NCBI RefSeq assembly: GCF_018143015.1
Contig: NC_054757.1
Location: 18,776,285 to 18,840,284, forward strand
DNA length: 64,000 nt
Origin: Lytechinus variegatus
Lineage: Eukaryota; Echinodermata; Echinoidea; Temnopleuroida; Toxopneustidae
Direction of reading: 5' to 3'
A program made the position numbers and the translations under genes. The notes under the pieces were generated by a model. That model was not told the DNA's origin. It did no database searches and saw nothing but the letters and a program-made list of their open reading frames with translations. Shown in pieces: positions 11,673-35,929 of the stretch. Each line of letters opens with the position of its first letter. Within the stretch, counting starts at the first letter, position 1.

Positions 11673-12335
11673 CCCGGTTGGGGTCACTCAGCCGCAGAGG
11701 GGGACACGTATGACCGTTACCACAAATGCAAATGACCCCCTATTGTAGTCAATTTCAAGGACATTTTGTGTAATTTACCCCCCCTATTTTCACGCAAAAC
11801 AAGGACAAAATTGCGGTAAAATGGTACCTTGAAACACCCCTAATTATAAGATTGTAAGGACACTTTTGCCCATTTCGCAAATTTACCCCTATTTACCGTA
11901 TTTCAAGGACAGGGCATTTACACCCTTTCCTCATTAGAGGAAATTGCAACACAGGCGTCAGAGTGCTCAGTCCTTAAAGATGACCAAGAGCCATGTCATA
12001 CTGATACAATAATCCAAAAGAACTTTATTTTTCTTGAAAAATAAGAAAAGTAGAATTCTTTGTAAAAATAAATGTAGAGTTGTCCATATAAAGATACAGA
12101 GCATGATGCGCGCCCTCTGCGGCCGGTGACTCAGCGACGGATTTTACTTCCTGTAATCGTTCTCCCCTTTTTCCTGACCCCTATTTCCATCAGATCGAAG
12201 ACGGTGAGCACCCCTATTTTCACTACTTCGAGGAGTGTTCTGTCCACGGACGTTCCGTGAAATTTACCCCTTTTCCCGCGATTTTGGTAACGGTCATGCG
12301 GTCCCCAAGTCATATTGAGTGACCCCACCGGGGGG
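11673..12335. mobile_element. Non-autonomous DNA element with CCCGG...GGGGTCACTCA ends
   Basis: Left end CCCGGTTGGGGTCACTCAG; inverted right end CCCCCGGTGGGGTCACTCAA. Flanked by TTCAGT at 11667-11672 and 12336-12341. The interior repeats TTTACCCC and AAGGACA words on both strands. It resembles the CCCGGGGGGGCACTC family at 46055, 48385 and 57828 in terminal composition, but the interior differs. Confidence 0.7.
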
Positions 12336-13654
12336 TTCAGTGTGGAAAGATTGGATTTTGCGTGGGCGTGTTGTCTTTATGACTTCATCAGAGAGTACTT
12401 AAAAAGTGGCAGTAGTCCTAACACTACAGTTAGGCCTATTGTTGTTTTAAACTGCTAATTGTACTTGGCCTATAAAAACCTGGCTGCTGACTCATCTACC
12501 TAGGCCTAGAGCTAGCCAGGCCTACACCTATATCATATTAAAGCTTAAAAATTATAATCTTCATCATAATCTAAAAATCATCAGGGCTCAGAGAAATTTA
12601 GCGTTAAAATGAAACAACTTTTGTCGCATGAAAATTGTTTTAGGTTTGACTAGATTCCAGATCAAAAGTTTCACCTTTAGGCCTACATGTAGATCTAGGG
12701 TCTATGACTTTATATAGCTACATGTAATGACAAGATCTTTTTAAAAATCCAGACAAATGACCTGAAAGAATGAATTTCCTTCTTTATAAAGATACCAAAG
12801 ACATAAAATTTGGTCAATATGCAGCAATGGTAGAATAAAATGAGATGTCCGCACTGAGCTCATTAAAATTGCAAAAACCCTAGGCTCTATAATCTAGGCC
12901 TAGATTATCACTAGGATAAAAAAGCTCCTTTTTGCGTGTTTGCCAACTGACTAAGGCCAATAGCCCGATTGTTAGTTATGGCAAGCTGGCTTGCCTTAAC
13001 TTGAGCCCACTCATTCAGTGCACAAGGTTAGTAATTTTGACCTTGTTCTCTGTTCTAAACTTTGCCAATGACCACCAATGACAATGTCAATGTCCAATTC
13101 TGACTTATTTCATCTTTTTTGGGGAAAATGCTTGATTTTTGACACTGTCAGGGTCAGTTACCATTACACTTTACAGATATTCATCACATAACTTGGCTGC
13201 TCGTCTTAGGTCTAGCTACATGTAGTTAGATCAATTGAGAGACTGAAGAAGAAAATTTCCTTGAAATTTTACTCATAACAATGTTAAAATTATATATGAC
13301 TTTCCACCAATAAGTGCTCCTCGGGCTCATCAAGCTGGTGAGTCTTTTCTTAGACTTTAGGCCTACTTCCGGGAGGGGGGGAGGGGGCACTCACATATAT
13401 TGGTGGTAAGGGGACATGCTGCTTTGATCTCATCAACCACTTCATTAAAGTCACATATTTGAACATTGGTATTCGTACGATGATTTAGAACATTACACAC
13501 TAAGATATTCCAAGTCTCAATATTAGCATCCAATTCTACTACATTTTATTCTGAAATCGAGTCTCAGACCAGTCGTAAGGTGTGCGGTAACCTTAACATA
13601 ACAATGCAAAATCCCCCAGACGGGGCTCATCAATTTTTGTCGTTTATCAAAAAT
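12336..13654. other. Unassigned DNA rich in TAGGCCTA words
   Basis: No gene found. Contains many AGGCCTA words typical of echinoid genomic DNA, and at 13600-13630 a segment (TGCAAAATCCCCC) whose inverse occurs near 50130-50155. Confidence 0.35.
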
Positions 13655-13830
13655 ATAATAATAATAATTGCTTATATAGCGCTTAATACTTACTTGTCAG
13701 AAGTCTCTAAGCGCTCTACAGTATATGCAGCATAATTACCTTGGCTTGAGTTTAGCAGTGCAGCTGTTACGCGCTGCGTTTCAAGGAATAAATTCCTGCC
13801 GGGTACCCATTTACATGTACCTCACCTGGG
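13655..13830 (-). mobile_element. SINE, tRNA head missing
   Basis: Minus-strand SINE body like that of the DERA array: CCAGGTGAGGTA, a CCGGCAGGAATTTATTCC block, GAGCGCTTAGAGACTTC, then an AGCGCTATATAAGCAATTAT end with an ATT tail. The tRNA-like 5' part is absent after 13830. Confidence 0.65.
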
Positions 13831-13989
13831 CTCTATATAGCCTATATTCTAGTATATACCTTGCATGAGTTATTCACTTGGCCCACTTGACTTGAGTTGG
13901 AGTAGACCTATCCTAACTCCGTCTGATTATTGCATCCTGCAGATCTGAAAATTTATAGGCCTACCTTAACAGTTAACGTTAGGCTGTAC

Positions 13990-14170
13990 TTGAAATAACC
14001 GCGCGCGGGCCGCGCCGGGCCACGTGTACATGTACCTGGTGCTGGTGTCATGGGCGAATTCGACCGGGCAGCCGATCGGTGCCAGAGGAACTAATCGGCG
14101 GCTGTTTTATCCACCGATTTGTTCCGAATTTGAGTTGTGTGATGCGATCGTCATGTAGCCGATTTGTGCC
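13990..14170. other. CpG-rich segment
   Basis: GCGCGCGGGCCGCGCCGGGC and several CGATCG/CCGATT words in an otherwise AT-rich region. Could be a promoter-proximal island or a piece of a GC-rich repeat; no gene is visible next to it. Confidence 0.3.
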
Positions 14171-16381
14171 TATACGCCGTTCATGCAACTTTGACACCCC
14201 TTCAGCAAAAATGTGAAATTCCAGTAGTCCTTTTCAACCAATTGGCTCCTCCAATTAAATCACCCACAGTACAGTTGTCAATTTGAGAAACTTAATTTGG
14301 ACGTATATATGTTTTGGAAAAAGCATTATTTTAGCACACTTCCAATTGATTACAGCTGTGTGGGGCAACAAAGCCATATTCACAATGAGCGCTTCCTTCT
14401 TTCGCCTGTGTTCGGGGTGTGGACTTCGATTTTGTATAGATCTAAGTAAGAAATCAGGGTAAGAAATAGGATAGGATGGAAATATATATATCAATAAAAG
14501 AATTCCTAAGCTAACAATTAAGGCTGCCAAAATACAGGGAACTCTCATCACTGACACTTTTTTTTTTCATTTTTGCTTTTAGGGGGGGGGGGCTAAGGGG
14601 CTAAGCAGGGGCTTGAATTTCAATAATTTCATATTAATGAAGATGTTCTACAGGCTAGCGTTCAAACTCACTTGACACTCTGTTTTGTTGACGATCAGCC
14701 ATGCATTAAGTCTTTTATTAACCATGCTGTGGGAAACCGGTGAAAAAACATGTTTATTTAAAGAAATTATGGAAATACAAGCATTGTCAAGAGTAAAGAG
14801 AACTAAACTTTAGCAAATTATTACTTTCGTGACCATAATACCTTGCTGAGCAAAGTGTACATAATTATTCACTTTTTTCGGGGGTAATTCTTTATGTTTT
14901 CACCGAATTAATCTATGTGTGCACCTTTATTGTCACTTTCACTTTATCACATGGCCCTTGAATGTCAGTATTTACTCTACTATAAATGTTTTCGCTTTAA
15001 AAAAAAATGATAATGTTGATATGGTTCCGATCGATTTGACATAAATTTGCACCTGCGGAATTTAAATCAAGTTCCACGAGGTATTGGATAGAGCGCCCCC
15101 TGCTTACGTTTGAGAGACATAGGGAATACAATTTTTTTGTACTCCTGAGACGCCCTCGAAATGCACCTCGAGCGGACTTGTCAGGATAACGTACTAATAC
15201 AGGGCAGGAGAGGTGGTCTTGCACAATTTCCTGGGAACTTTTCTTTCCTTTCTTTCTTTTACTTTTCAAACTGACATAATTTGAACAAAGAAATTATCAT
15301 ATTTTGAAAAAAAGAAAAGCATATTTATAAGGCAACAATATATAGTCAAAACTGACTAGTTTGCCTATTCAAAATAACAACAACAACAACAAGCATTGTT
15401 TCGAGGGAACTTCTTGACCATTTTTGTGATTAAGGTATCAAATAAAAGAACAGATTTTTTAGGCATATGATTTTCTTTTTGAAATTCAAATGAGTTTTTG
15501 GTATCCTTTCTTCAAATTGTTTTTTTTTTCACTCATGCATGGATGGGGAATAATCTCAGTAATATCAGATGAAAGAGAAGATTCTAAGCATTGCATTGGT
15601 AGGTCATTTGTCTATTGTATATGATAAATCATCGTTAATCTCAGTTTCGTTTTTTGGGGGGACGCACGGAGAGGAGTGAAAATACTGAATTTAACAAGAT
15701 ACTGAAAATATTGAGATTACTGAGAATACTGAAAATACTGAGATGAGTGAGGATACTGGAAGTACTGAGATTCTGAAATACTGAAATAAAAAATAGGCCG
15801 AATAATTGACGGTTCAATTGCTCGTGGGGTTAATCAAAACACTGCACATGCAAAGTGGTGCAGTAAGAGACATTTTCGGCCATACTAGGGAGCAAGGTTG
15901 CACCCCGTACATAATTTGCACTTTCCATTTTTGCTGGAACATTCTGCAACCTTAAACTTGCACTTATATTTCATTTAATTATATTCATTGATTTCCGTTT
16001 CACAATTTTGTACTTAATATAATGGATATAACAAAGTCAAGAATATTACTAGACATTAGCAACAAATTATAGATTTGGTAACACATTGAAAGATATAACT
16101 ACCTCGATCAGATGATTTTTGTATTTTAGAATAGAACGTACGGGCTTGCCGAAAAAAAAAGCTTTTATGAAAGGCCAGCCCATAAACTTAGTTTGATTAC
16201 CTAATTTTTTTTAAGTTCAAATTTACAAAAGTTCGCACAAAACTAATAAATCATATATTGTACATTGTCTGTGCAATACATAATTGAAGGATGATGATTT
16301 AAAAAATACAAATGAGGGTGTAGATACAGGGGCGGGGGGCAAATGAGGAGTGCAAACAATGCAATAATGGTACTTAATATA
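14171..16381. other. Unassigned DNA
   Basis: No supported gene. Holds a G10 run near 14583, an ACAACAACAAC run near 15380 and the short minisatellite listed separately. Confidence 0.35.
15678..15787 (+). repeat. ATACTGA minisatellite
   Basis: About ten imperfect copies of a 9-12-bp word (AATACTGAAA, GATACTGGAA, AGTACTGAGA). Confidence 0.75.
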
Positions 16382-17719
16382 CAGTGCGTATCAAAAAAGG
16401 GAGAGTTTAGAAAAGTCTATCAAAATTTTGTTTCAAATTATGTCTATATTTTCTTCCTAATGCTTTAAAAAAGGAATCAGTTTCGTTCATGCTTGAGCGA
16501 ACGCGAGACATTTTTGTGAGGGGTTCAAAAAAAGGCTTGCGCCAAATGCAAAAAAAATAGAAAATATTGATAATCAGACTTCTTGCTAGTTTTAATTCAA
16601 TTTGCTCCAATTTCTTTATTTCAACATCAATTATGTTCATACTTGGTAAATATTATCATTGGATAATTTTACATATCTGTCCATGAGGATGATGAGGTTG
16701 AAGGTCGTCTAGGGGTCAAAAGGTCAAATGATATGTGGTCATATTTATCCTTTTTTGAATTTTTTTTTTCAACTTGCTCTGATTTCTTTATTTCTGCATC
16801 AATCATATTCACACTTGGCACATAATTATGATTCTTGGGTAATACTACATGTGTATTCATGAGGTTGATGGGGTCAAGAGATTATATTGCTTATTTTCAT
16901 TATCGCGAAATCAGGCAAGACTTATGGTTCGCAAACCACCTTGTTTCATTTAATTATGTTATCTTTTAGCATTTCATATTAGGTAAGAAAAAAAAAGATG
17001 TCAACCTAAGCAAGGAGATACTCATTATTTATTGAAGAGCTTGTAATATATCCATATCCTTTTATGTGCAACAAAGGTTGTGGTGCATTTGAAAGACATG
17101 AATCCTATTATCAAGGGGACATTGATCCCTTGAACAAGTTTTTTTTTTTTAATTATGTGTTTTATTGGTATTCAAAATCACATATAATCACAATATTTAC
17201 GGGTAATTGGAATGATTTGAAACAGTTCAAAAGCAGTAAAATCACAAAACAAAGATGAAATGAAAAAATAAATGAAAAAAAAAAGGGGTGACATAAATCA
17301 CCCCTTGAACAAGTGTGCTTGACAGAACAATATTAATTAAAACAGAAGGATTCATGTCTTTCAAAGGCACCAAAACCTTTGCAGTCAACAATAAAAGGAT
17401 TTGATAAAATTACAAGCTAAATGAATAGATTTGTAAATGGATTTTGACAGCATAATTCAAATATTATGGCAGAGATAATGAAAATATTAAAAGGAAGTTT
17501 GCTAATTAGCAAGTCTGATGATCAGTACTTTCTCACTTTGTACTGTTTGCGCAAGCCTTTTTTAAAAACCTCTCACATAAGTGTTCCCTGTTCGCTCAAG
17601 CATGAACGAAACTGACATTTTTCAATGGCATTTAAAAGATAAGACTTCAGATCATATATAAACAACAAAATATAGACATCATAATTTGAAGAAAACAAAT
17701 TGATATGCATGCACGCACT
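16382..17719. mobile_element. Palindromic mariner-like non-autonomous element
   Basis: Ends TA-CAGTGCGTATC and GCACGCAC-TA with TA on both sides. Arms at 16430-16600 and 17500-17700 are inverted (TTCGTTCATGCTTGAGCGAA against TTCGCTCAAGCATGAACGAA). Inner arms at 17073-17105 and 17345-17385 (TTTGAAAGACATGAATCC) are also inverted. No transposase ORF. TA flanks suggest the Tc1-mariner superfamily. Confidence 0.7.
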
Positions 17720-17838
17720 ATATAATGACACTTGGAATCCTATTCTCCTTTAAATTGCTGGCATTTTATCAGACGAAAAACCTGTGAGCCTAAAATGTCT
17801 GGTTTTTTCTTTTTTATAAATTTCATTTTGGTCTGCCT

Positions 17839-17989
17839 GGGGCCTGTTTCATGAAGGAGTTGTAACTTTGCCATTATGGCTACTACCATGGTAACAGGGC
17901 TCATCAGCCAATCATAATCAAGGTTACCATGGTAATTGCCATAACAGCAAAGTTACAACAGTTGAAAGTCCTTTATGAAACGGGGCCCC
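17839..17989. mobile_element. Palindromic MITE, TTTCATRAAGGA family
   Basis: GGGGCCTGTTTCATGAAGGA at one end and TCCTTTATGAAACGGGGCCC at the other, with CTACCATGGTAACAGGGCT, AGCCAATCATAATCAAGG and inverted CCATGGTAATTGCC between. Related copies at 19020-19152 and, decayed, 20366-20512. Confidence 0.8.
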
Positions 17990-18359
17990 TGGAGTACTCA
18001 TGTTTTTGTTTTGTTATTGAAATTGTCATAATTCATATTCTTACAGATATTGTATGTTTGATAATGAAAATACTCAACACTTCAATGCATGATCTGATAT
18101 CTTGCGTAATCAAAATTTTCCTCATAGATTTTTTTTTTACTGGTTTTCATTAAAATGTTCAATGTTAATTTATGTTTCTGCATAATGTGTTGGGTTGTTA
18201 TTATTAATTTCCATCTCTATGACTATGTTGTGATTATTTGTAAACCTGTAAATTTGTGGTATTTGGATCTTTCAATTGTGACTTTATTAAACCAAATAAA
18301 TAAATACATTGAATAAATATACATCAAAAGGAACGGTTCTTTAATTCTTGATAACAACA

Positions 18360-19612
18360 TAATATGTACATGTACTTCCGACAAATGTTCAACATTCATG
18401 CAATTACTTATCTGCTGTATCTGTAGTTGTGTGCATGTACTTCCGACAAATAAATTGTTCATTATGATTAATCAGAGTCTACGACTCTGTGCTCTTTTTG
18501 TATGATAATGCCATCCTACATACTTTTTATATCCTGGGTATGCATATGATACTGTTCATTTAGCATTTACCAATCATTAAATAAATCAGATATGGAATTG
18601 TATAAAGCCCGAGTGAAATCTGTTAATTTCCATGTATTGTTCATTTTCAACATGTAAATACTATTATGAGTAAATTAGTACAAGGAAATGATATGCCTTT
18701 TCAAAAAGGTAACGTAGCGAGATGGATACAAAAATAGAAAGGAAGTGGAAAATACACTTTTGATCATGAATCAGGATTTGAGCTGTTATATGCTTTTAAT
18801 GACTTTCATCTGCCGAGAGAGGAAAAATATGAACTACACATTTTTTATTTTATTACCGTATGTACATACATTTACCTTGTATTTTTTTAACATTGTGATA
18901 TGGAAAATAAATACCAATACCAAAATTAAAGATGAGATTCCATTCTTACCATAAGTATCAAATTCATTGTAAAAACATATTTAAAAATTTTGAAATCTAT
19001 CTCTGAAAACGATAACTTACTGTTTGTAAATTTGCCATAATGGCAACTACCATGGTAACAGGGCTAAACAGCCAATCATAATCAAGGTTTCTGTGGTAGT
19101 TGCCATAATGACAAAGTTAGAACAGTTGCAAATCCTTTATGAAACGGACCCCAGTACCTCTTCTTTTAGGGGGGAGGGGGAACACAAATGACCAGCTTCT
19201 GCACTGCATCCACCATCATCAAACTCAAGTAAGCACTACATAACACAGTAAATAGCAGAATAAAGACCACAATTTATTTGATATCTCACAAACCATATAT
19301 TTTCACCCTGAATGATTTCATCAAAATCGTTAAAAAAAATTGAAAATATGCACTGCAATTGTTTTCTTTAGAAGAAAAAGTAATGTAGTACATGACTGAA
19401 AATTATTATTTTTGATTTATTTCAAATGATCTAATCTAGCTAGTTACTTGAGGTATACAGTATATATTGTATTATACATGGATAAAATGGGCCAAATGAA
19501 CAAAACATTTCATGCTTGCTGCTTTCGAATTATGGGTAAAAGATCTTGTGGCACACAACTAAGGAAAACAGCAGATATTAGTAATTGCATGAATGTTGAA
19601 CATTTGCCAGAG
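18360..19612. repeat. Short inverted repeat pair, otherwise unassigned DNA
   Basis: 18376-18432 and 19550-19606 are inverted copies sharing AATTGCATGAATGTTGAACA and CAGCAGATA. CATGTACTTCCGACAAAT also occurs twice directly, at 18368 and 18435. No gene lies between; this may be the arms of an old element. Confidence 0.5.
19020..19152. mobile_element. Palindromic MITE, second copy
   Basis: Contains TTTGCCATAATGGCAACTAC, CATGGTAACAGGGCTAAACA and ends AATCCTTTATGAAACGGACC. The left terminus is shortened. Confidence 0.75.
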
Positions 19613-20365
19613 AAGGTATTTTATCAAAAGAGGTCATTTGAGCTTGAGCTTACTTAGTCTGAAGTGTTGATTTTGAAAAACATACGGCTGGAACTGGACC
19701 ACTTAAACTGAATTTGCTCTATATACAAGAGTGGATACCTCCAGAATATTTAGCCTTTCATACTCGGTTTATACAAGAAGTTTAATATACATAAATGAAA
19801 ATAATGGACAAGAAGAATGTTCACTCTGGCAGAGAGAGAGAAAAAGTTGTCTGCATGTGCCATTCAAGACTGCCATGGTAACTGCCATTGCTTAAAGGAA
19901 GTAAATTCACACTCAAGGCACGTAAAAGTTCGGCAAAAGTATTAACTAATACAAAATGAAGTACTTACTCTTTTTTTACCCTGCACTCGACTTGCGCCAG
20001 CATTCACATTTGGTTTCAACAAATATTAATTGAGCTAAGAAGTCAAATTTTATCGAGTCACAGAAATTTCTTGGACCAAATTATGCACAAAATGCTATAT
20101 ACCTCTTTTTAAGTGGAATTTCTCTGAAGTCAAATGGATATGTGTGCTCCCAAAGAATAGACTCCGGCAAGGTTACCTGTAACCCTGTTTGCACAATCTG
20201 AAAGACATTTCTCTGACTTGGCATTTTGTGCCTCATGATGGTAAACTTCATGTAATTTATGCAGACGAAATGATCACTTATACAGTGAATGACCGTATCG
20301 ATAAAATATGATTGATACCCAAGAGAAGAATTGTCAGAAAATAGTACGATTCTAATATTTTCATT

Positions 20366-20512
20366 TCATAAAGGCCCATGGTTATGGTAACTTTGCAATT
20401 GAAACTACCATGTACTCTTTGATTTTATTAGGCTGATGAGCCCTCCAATCTTTCCATGGGTAGTTATCATCATAGTAAAAAATTGCAAATACTCTATAAA
20501 AACAGGTACCAG
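20366..20512. mobile_element. Palindromic MITE, decayed third copy
   Basis: ATAAAGGCCCATGG, GGCTGATGAGCCC and TCTATAAAAACAGGTACC keep the order of the family with many substitutions. Confidence 0.55.
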
Positions 20513-20516
20513 ACTA

Positions 20517-20707
20517 GGGGGTGTCTCACAAAGATTTAAGTATGATTTAAGTATGAGTCGCACTTAAATGCCAAGTTGCATGCGGTATAATAGGCATGAC
20601 CGCATTGGTCAGATCATGCCAAGGGGACGCGCACTACTGCATATCATGTTCGCGTCGGTATTTAAATGTAATTTAAGTCATACTTTAATTTTTGTGATAC
20701 ACCCCCC
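20517..20707. mobile_element. Palindromic MITE, GGGGGTGTCTCACAAAGATT
   Basis: Terminal GGGGGTGTCTCACAAAGATT and inverted TTTTTGTGATACACCCCCC, with AAGTATGATTTAAGT/ACTTAAATTACATTTAAAT arms and a GCATGACC centre. About 191 bp. Confidence 0.75.
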
Positions 20708-21498
20708 TGGTCCTTTAACACAAAGGCTAATGATTGATCCTACACTTGATATTTACACTTGATTGTACATTCTTGTCAATGCAATCAATTGTATAAAAAA
20801 ACATGTTCTACAATGATTGCTAAGATTTGTGTAAAAGGACTCCTGCTGTGTGTTTCATAAAGTAGTTTGTGAGTTACACACATGTCCGGTGATCCTTCCT
20901 TGTGCTCAACTCATTGCCCACCATGGACAGAATCACTCCTGCGCCACATTAATTTCAAGGTGCAACCCTAAGAGGGGTTTTGCATGGATTATGATTAATC
21001 CAGCTCACAATAGCTTTTGATTGGTTTGTTGTAAAGAAAAGCTTAGTGGGTACAGAGTACAACACGATGCACACATTACTTTTGTGTATATGTGTATGAA
21101 AAATAGACTTAATGTACTTTATGTGTATTTTGAACAGAATGTTACTCGAGTAAAACTTGCCAGTCTGCCGTAAAAGACTCTAGCTGAACAAAGCGGGCAA
21201 AGAGTTAATAATAATATGTCCCTATGTTACTGGCTTAGACCTAAGAACTTGTTCCAGTACTGTGTAAAGTCATGCGTAATTCTATGACCAGCTTTGTGAA
21301 ACATCACTCCTATTTGTAGTATCTTCTTGAAACCTTTCTAAATATAATTTACAAATAGTACAAGGCCCTAGTTTCACAAATCTATACAAATGGCACAGGA
21401 CGATCCCACTTATTTGGCAGAGTATAAATTTGTTACTGAATTCAAGCATTTCATGCTGATAAGCTTCATGAAACCGGGGCCTGGATTGGAATTTCAGT

Positions 21499-32289
<10,791 letters not shown>

Positions 32290-32334
32290 CTGTAACAAAA
32301 AAAATATGGTTACACATTGTGTGCAGGAATGGCT

Positions 32335-32425
32335 GATTAAATCTGATGACCAGGGTAATAATAAAGCGCTTAGACATGTCGTTCCGATGTATTGAGTGCT
32401 ATATAAAAGCAGATTATTACTATTA
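32335..32425 (+). mobile_element. 3' end of a SINE
   Basis: AATAATAAAGCGCTTAGACA, then GTGCTATATAAAAGCAGATT and an ATTACTATTATT tail. Shares the end sequence of the SINEs at 13655 and 22064. Confidence 0.6.
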
Positions 32426-32889
32426 TTTATTTTGAGATTGGTTTCCTTTTACTTGAGCTATTCACTTTGTATCCATGTATATTCGCATCACCTGAACATA
32501 TATTTTCCTGGAGGTTTATTTTTTTTAAACACTGGTACACAATGTGTGAGAGACAACAGGGCAGTGATCCAAGGGGTCAAGTGTAGCTGTAAAATTTTCA
32601 GAGGGGGGGGGAGGTTACCTCAGTGGCCAATGGAAGAAACTTAGCATGATTAGGGATTTGGGCATTTGTTTATCGAATCCAGCGGAATAGGACCAATGCT
32701 TCAGCCATGTCATGGAACTGTGAAGGCAGTTTCCCAATGCCAATACACAGGCAGGCCAGAATTACAGCTACAGTGAACGGCAGTGGTCGGGCCCAACCAG
32801 CACAGATTTCAACCACCACTCATCATGAAAAACACTGCTACCGTCCGCCGCTAATTTCAAATGATATGTGTTTCAGAACTTACATGTAT

Positions 32890-33526
32890 GGCAGTGAGTC
32901 CAAACTTCGCGCGTGTCCATACTTCGCGGACGGTCATTATCTAAAAAACTAGCTAATATCCTTAAAATCTGACATCACCAACGTGAAAAGCGACCTAAAA
33001 TTACCCTTAGGTGAAAGTTTCCTTAGGATGAGTTCAGTATTCATGAAAATATTGGCAAAAGATCGGCAAATTTGTCACCGCTAGCGCCCGTTTTGAAGAA
33101 ATCAACAAGCATCACGATATCACCATTTTGCAAGCAGAAATCATCAAAAATGTGAGTTAAATTTGGTAGTAACCGATTCTATAGCATTTTGCCATCAATC
33201 TGATATAAATATTTCACTTTTTGAGCTTGAGTTTTTGTTTATATCTCCACAAAAGCTTTGGTGCGCGAAGTTAGGTCACACATTTTCCGAACGGTTTTCC
33301 AGCACAGCCCGCATTCGCCGATCGGAATAGAATTTTTAGATCGCGATAACGGCGAAACCCCTTGACCTACTTTATATTTTCGTCCATGATTTTATAGTGT
33401 ATGATCTTGCCGTCAATGTGGTAACTTTTTTTTAAATTAGTTTTGCATAAATTATAAATATTTTGTGAAAAAAATTGAGCTTAATGAATAATTTTAAAAA
33501 GTGCGCGAAGTTTGGACACCCCATCA
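32890..33526. mobile_element. Candidate element with TCCAAACTTCGCGC ends
   Basis: TCCAAACTTCGCGCGTGTCC at the left and inverted GTGCGCGAAGTTTGGACACC at the right. Internal copies CATACTTCGCGG and TGCGCGAAGTTAGG. No coding capacity. Confidence 0.55.
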
Positions 33527-34109
33527 TACCGTACTCCTTGAAAAGAGGAATTTCTCTTGCATTCACTTCCATCTTGGATCTTGTTTTAACTTTTATTTGC
33601 ATTGTAATTCACATTAAACATTCTTATGTGATGAACATTTGTTTTGTTTTCAAAGATTTAATGCCAGATTGTTATTACATTGATGTTCTTTCTAACTCAT
33701 CCTGAAAATTTTGTGTACAGTTGCTGTGAAATAGCAACCAACACTAAAATGGGTCTAGCTAGAACACTGAGCCAGACAATCTATAGTCTTATACCTGCAC
33801 ATTGGCCCAATGATTTGGCAATTGATTTCCACGACAAATGCCTAAAATTAAAAGCAGCATAACTATTGGGGAATTTCAAAAAACTTTTTTTTTTAAAGTC
33901 TAGATCTAGTGTCTATGTCAAGATTTAGATAATCAAACCATGTGGAAATACTGGAATGAATGACTTAAGCTTTAGCTAGCTTAAACCAGGATGTTTTCAT
34001 GGATACAAAAATGACACTTTGGCAATTGGGTAACAATAAAGTTGGGGTAAAGAAAGTGCAAATGCCAAAGCAAAGGCAAGCGCAAACGGTACCGTCATAC
34101 CAAGAATCA
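33527..34109. other. Unassigned DNA
   Basis: No exon or repeat recognised. The missing first DERA exon could lie here or further up, but I could not find a convincing ATG plus phase-1 donor. Confidence 0.3.
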
Positions 34110-34559
34110 GGGACAACTCGGACCACGGGACATCTCGGACCGCGGGCCGAGTTGTCCCACCCATTACGAGATTTTTTTCTCAAAAATTTGATTTTGTGAT
34201 CATTTCTCCTCAAAGTACCACTTTTATCGCAGAAGATGGACTTTGTTGTATTCCATTACCTCCATTTTCTCATCACAAGGATAAAATTTGGTGTATTTGC
34301 ACGATTTTTATCAAGTTTTTCACCTTTTTCTCTCAGGTCGCAAGAAGCGAACAACCGATGAACGGTCCGCTGCTCTTCATCGTAATTCTCCGTAGCTCGG
34401 CCGCCTAAACTGGCGGGGTGGGATTCAGATCGAATCCACAATGGAAGTGGGCGTGCACAGCAAAGAGCTGAGCTTGACTGAGTGAGAGAGAGTGAACTCG
34501 AGTTTGAAGACTTTGAAGCTTGGCAGTGTCGTTTAGGCTCTGCCTTTTTCTGCCTTTTT

Positions 34560-35480
34560 TTGTAAATATATATTTTTCAATTTTTTCTATATTGATTTTC
34601 CCTGGTTTCGAGCTCTAAGATTGTAATGATATAATTATGCTTCAATTTCTTTGACTGAGTGTGACTATGGTGTGGATGTTTGAGTTGCTCAAAAATAAGT
34701 TACGTGGGTGGGGGCTCGGGGCGATTTCACTCTTGCCCCCGAAATGCGAAAAAAATATATTCGGGATGTAGCTGTGTGGGCATGCCGGGCTGAGGCTAGC
34801 CATCAATTATGTTTTTTAATTTTTTTTTTGAGAGGGGGGGGCTTAATTTTTCACTTTAAATTGATCATTTTTAGGCCTTTTTTTCCATTTTATTTTTAAT
34901 ATTGAATTTCCGTGGTGTAGAGTTGAGTTTTAAGTTGCAATAATCAATATGCTTTAATTTCTTTGACTTTGAATGTGACTGTGGTGTGGATGTTTGAGTC
35001 GAACAAAAAATACTTTTACGTGGGTGGGGGCTCGGGGCGATTTCACTCCTGCCCCCTAAATGCGAAAAATATTCGGGATGTAGCTGTGTGGGCATGCCGG
35101 GCTGAGGGTAGCCCTCAATAAAAAAATGTTGTTTTTTTTTGGGGGGGGGCTTAATTTTTCACTTTAAATTTATTATTTTTAGGCCTATTTTTTGTACATT
35201 CTATTTTTCATATTGAGTTTCCCTGGTGTAGAGAGTTGAGTTTTAAGTTGCAATAATTAATATGCTTCAATTTCTTTGACTTTGAGTGTGACCGTGGTGT
35301 GGATGTTTTGAGTCGAACAAAATACTTTTACGAGCTAGGGTGGTGGCTCAGGGCGATTTCACTCTGCCTCCGAAATGTGAAAATGATCTAAGTGTATCTG
35401 TGTGGGCATGTCGGGCTGAGGGTAGCCATCAATTAAAAAAAAGTGTTTTATTTGGGGGCTTGATTTTTAATTAAATTAAT
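34560..35480 (+). repeat. ~310-bp subrepeats of the fold-back left arm
   Basis: Three head-to-tail copies starting near 34570, 34885 and 35195, each with TTGACTTTGAGTGTGACYGT-like sequence, GTGGGTGGGGGCTCGGGG and TGGGCATGCCGGGCTGAGG, followed by a G-run and TTAATTTTTCACTTTAAATT. The third is more diverged. Confidence 0.75.
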
Positions 35481-35715
35481 TATTTGTATTTTTTTACAGG
35501 ATTTAAAATAAAACTGATTTACCTTCTTTAATTTCATTTCTTGGTCTCAAGGGTGGATGTCAGGCTGCCGGGATGGAATTCAGCCACAATTGCCAATGGA
35601 AGTGGACATACTTGTACAGTCGTGAGCTTGGAGACTGAAGCCTTGCCCTACAGCTTAGAATATTTTTTAATCAAGTTTTAGGCCACTCAGTCTTATTCCC
35701 ATTTGAAATATAATC

Positions 35716-35929
35716 AGGGCCGGATCCAAAATTTCCCTACAGGGCCGGGGGGCATTTTGTCTAGGAATTTTTGACAAAAGGTCTTTACTGCCAAATCACA
35801 GTAATTTTTTCTCAGGAAAAATTTGACAAGCAAAAAAAAAAGAAAAAAATGTTGTAAGTTGCCTTTTCAGTACTTTTTAAGGGGGGCGAATGTGCCCCCT
35901 CCCTCGATTCGCCACTAGAACTTATGTCC
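35716..35929. mobile_element. Small CAGGGCCGGATCCA element
   Basis: Left end CAGGGCCGGATCCAAA; inverted right end CTAGTGGCGAATCGAGGG; G/C runs just inside both. Similar termini to the element at 44132-45192. No clear TSD. Confidence 0.5.
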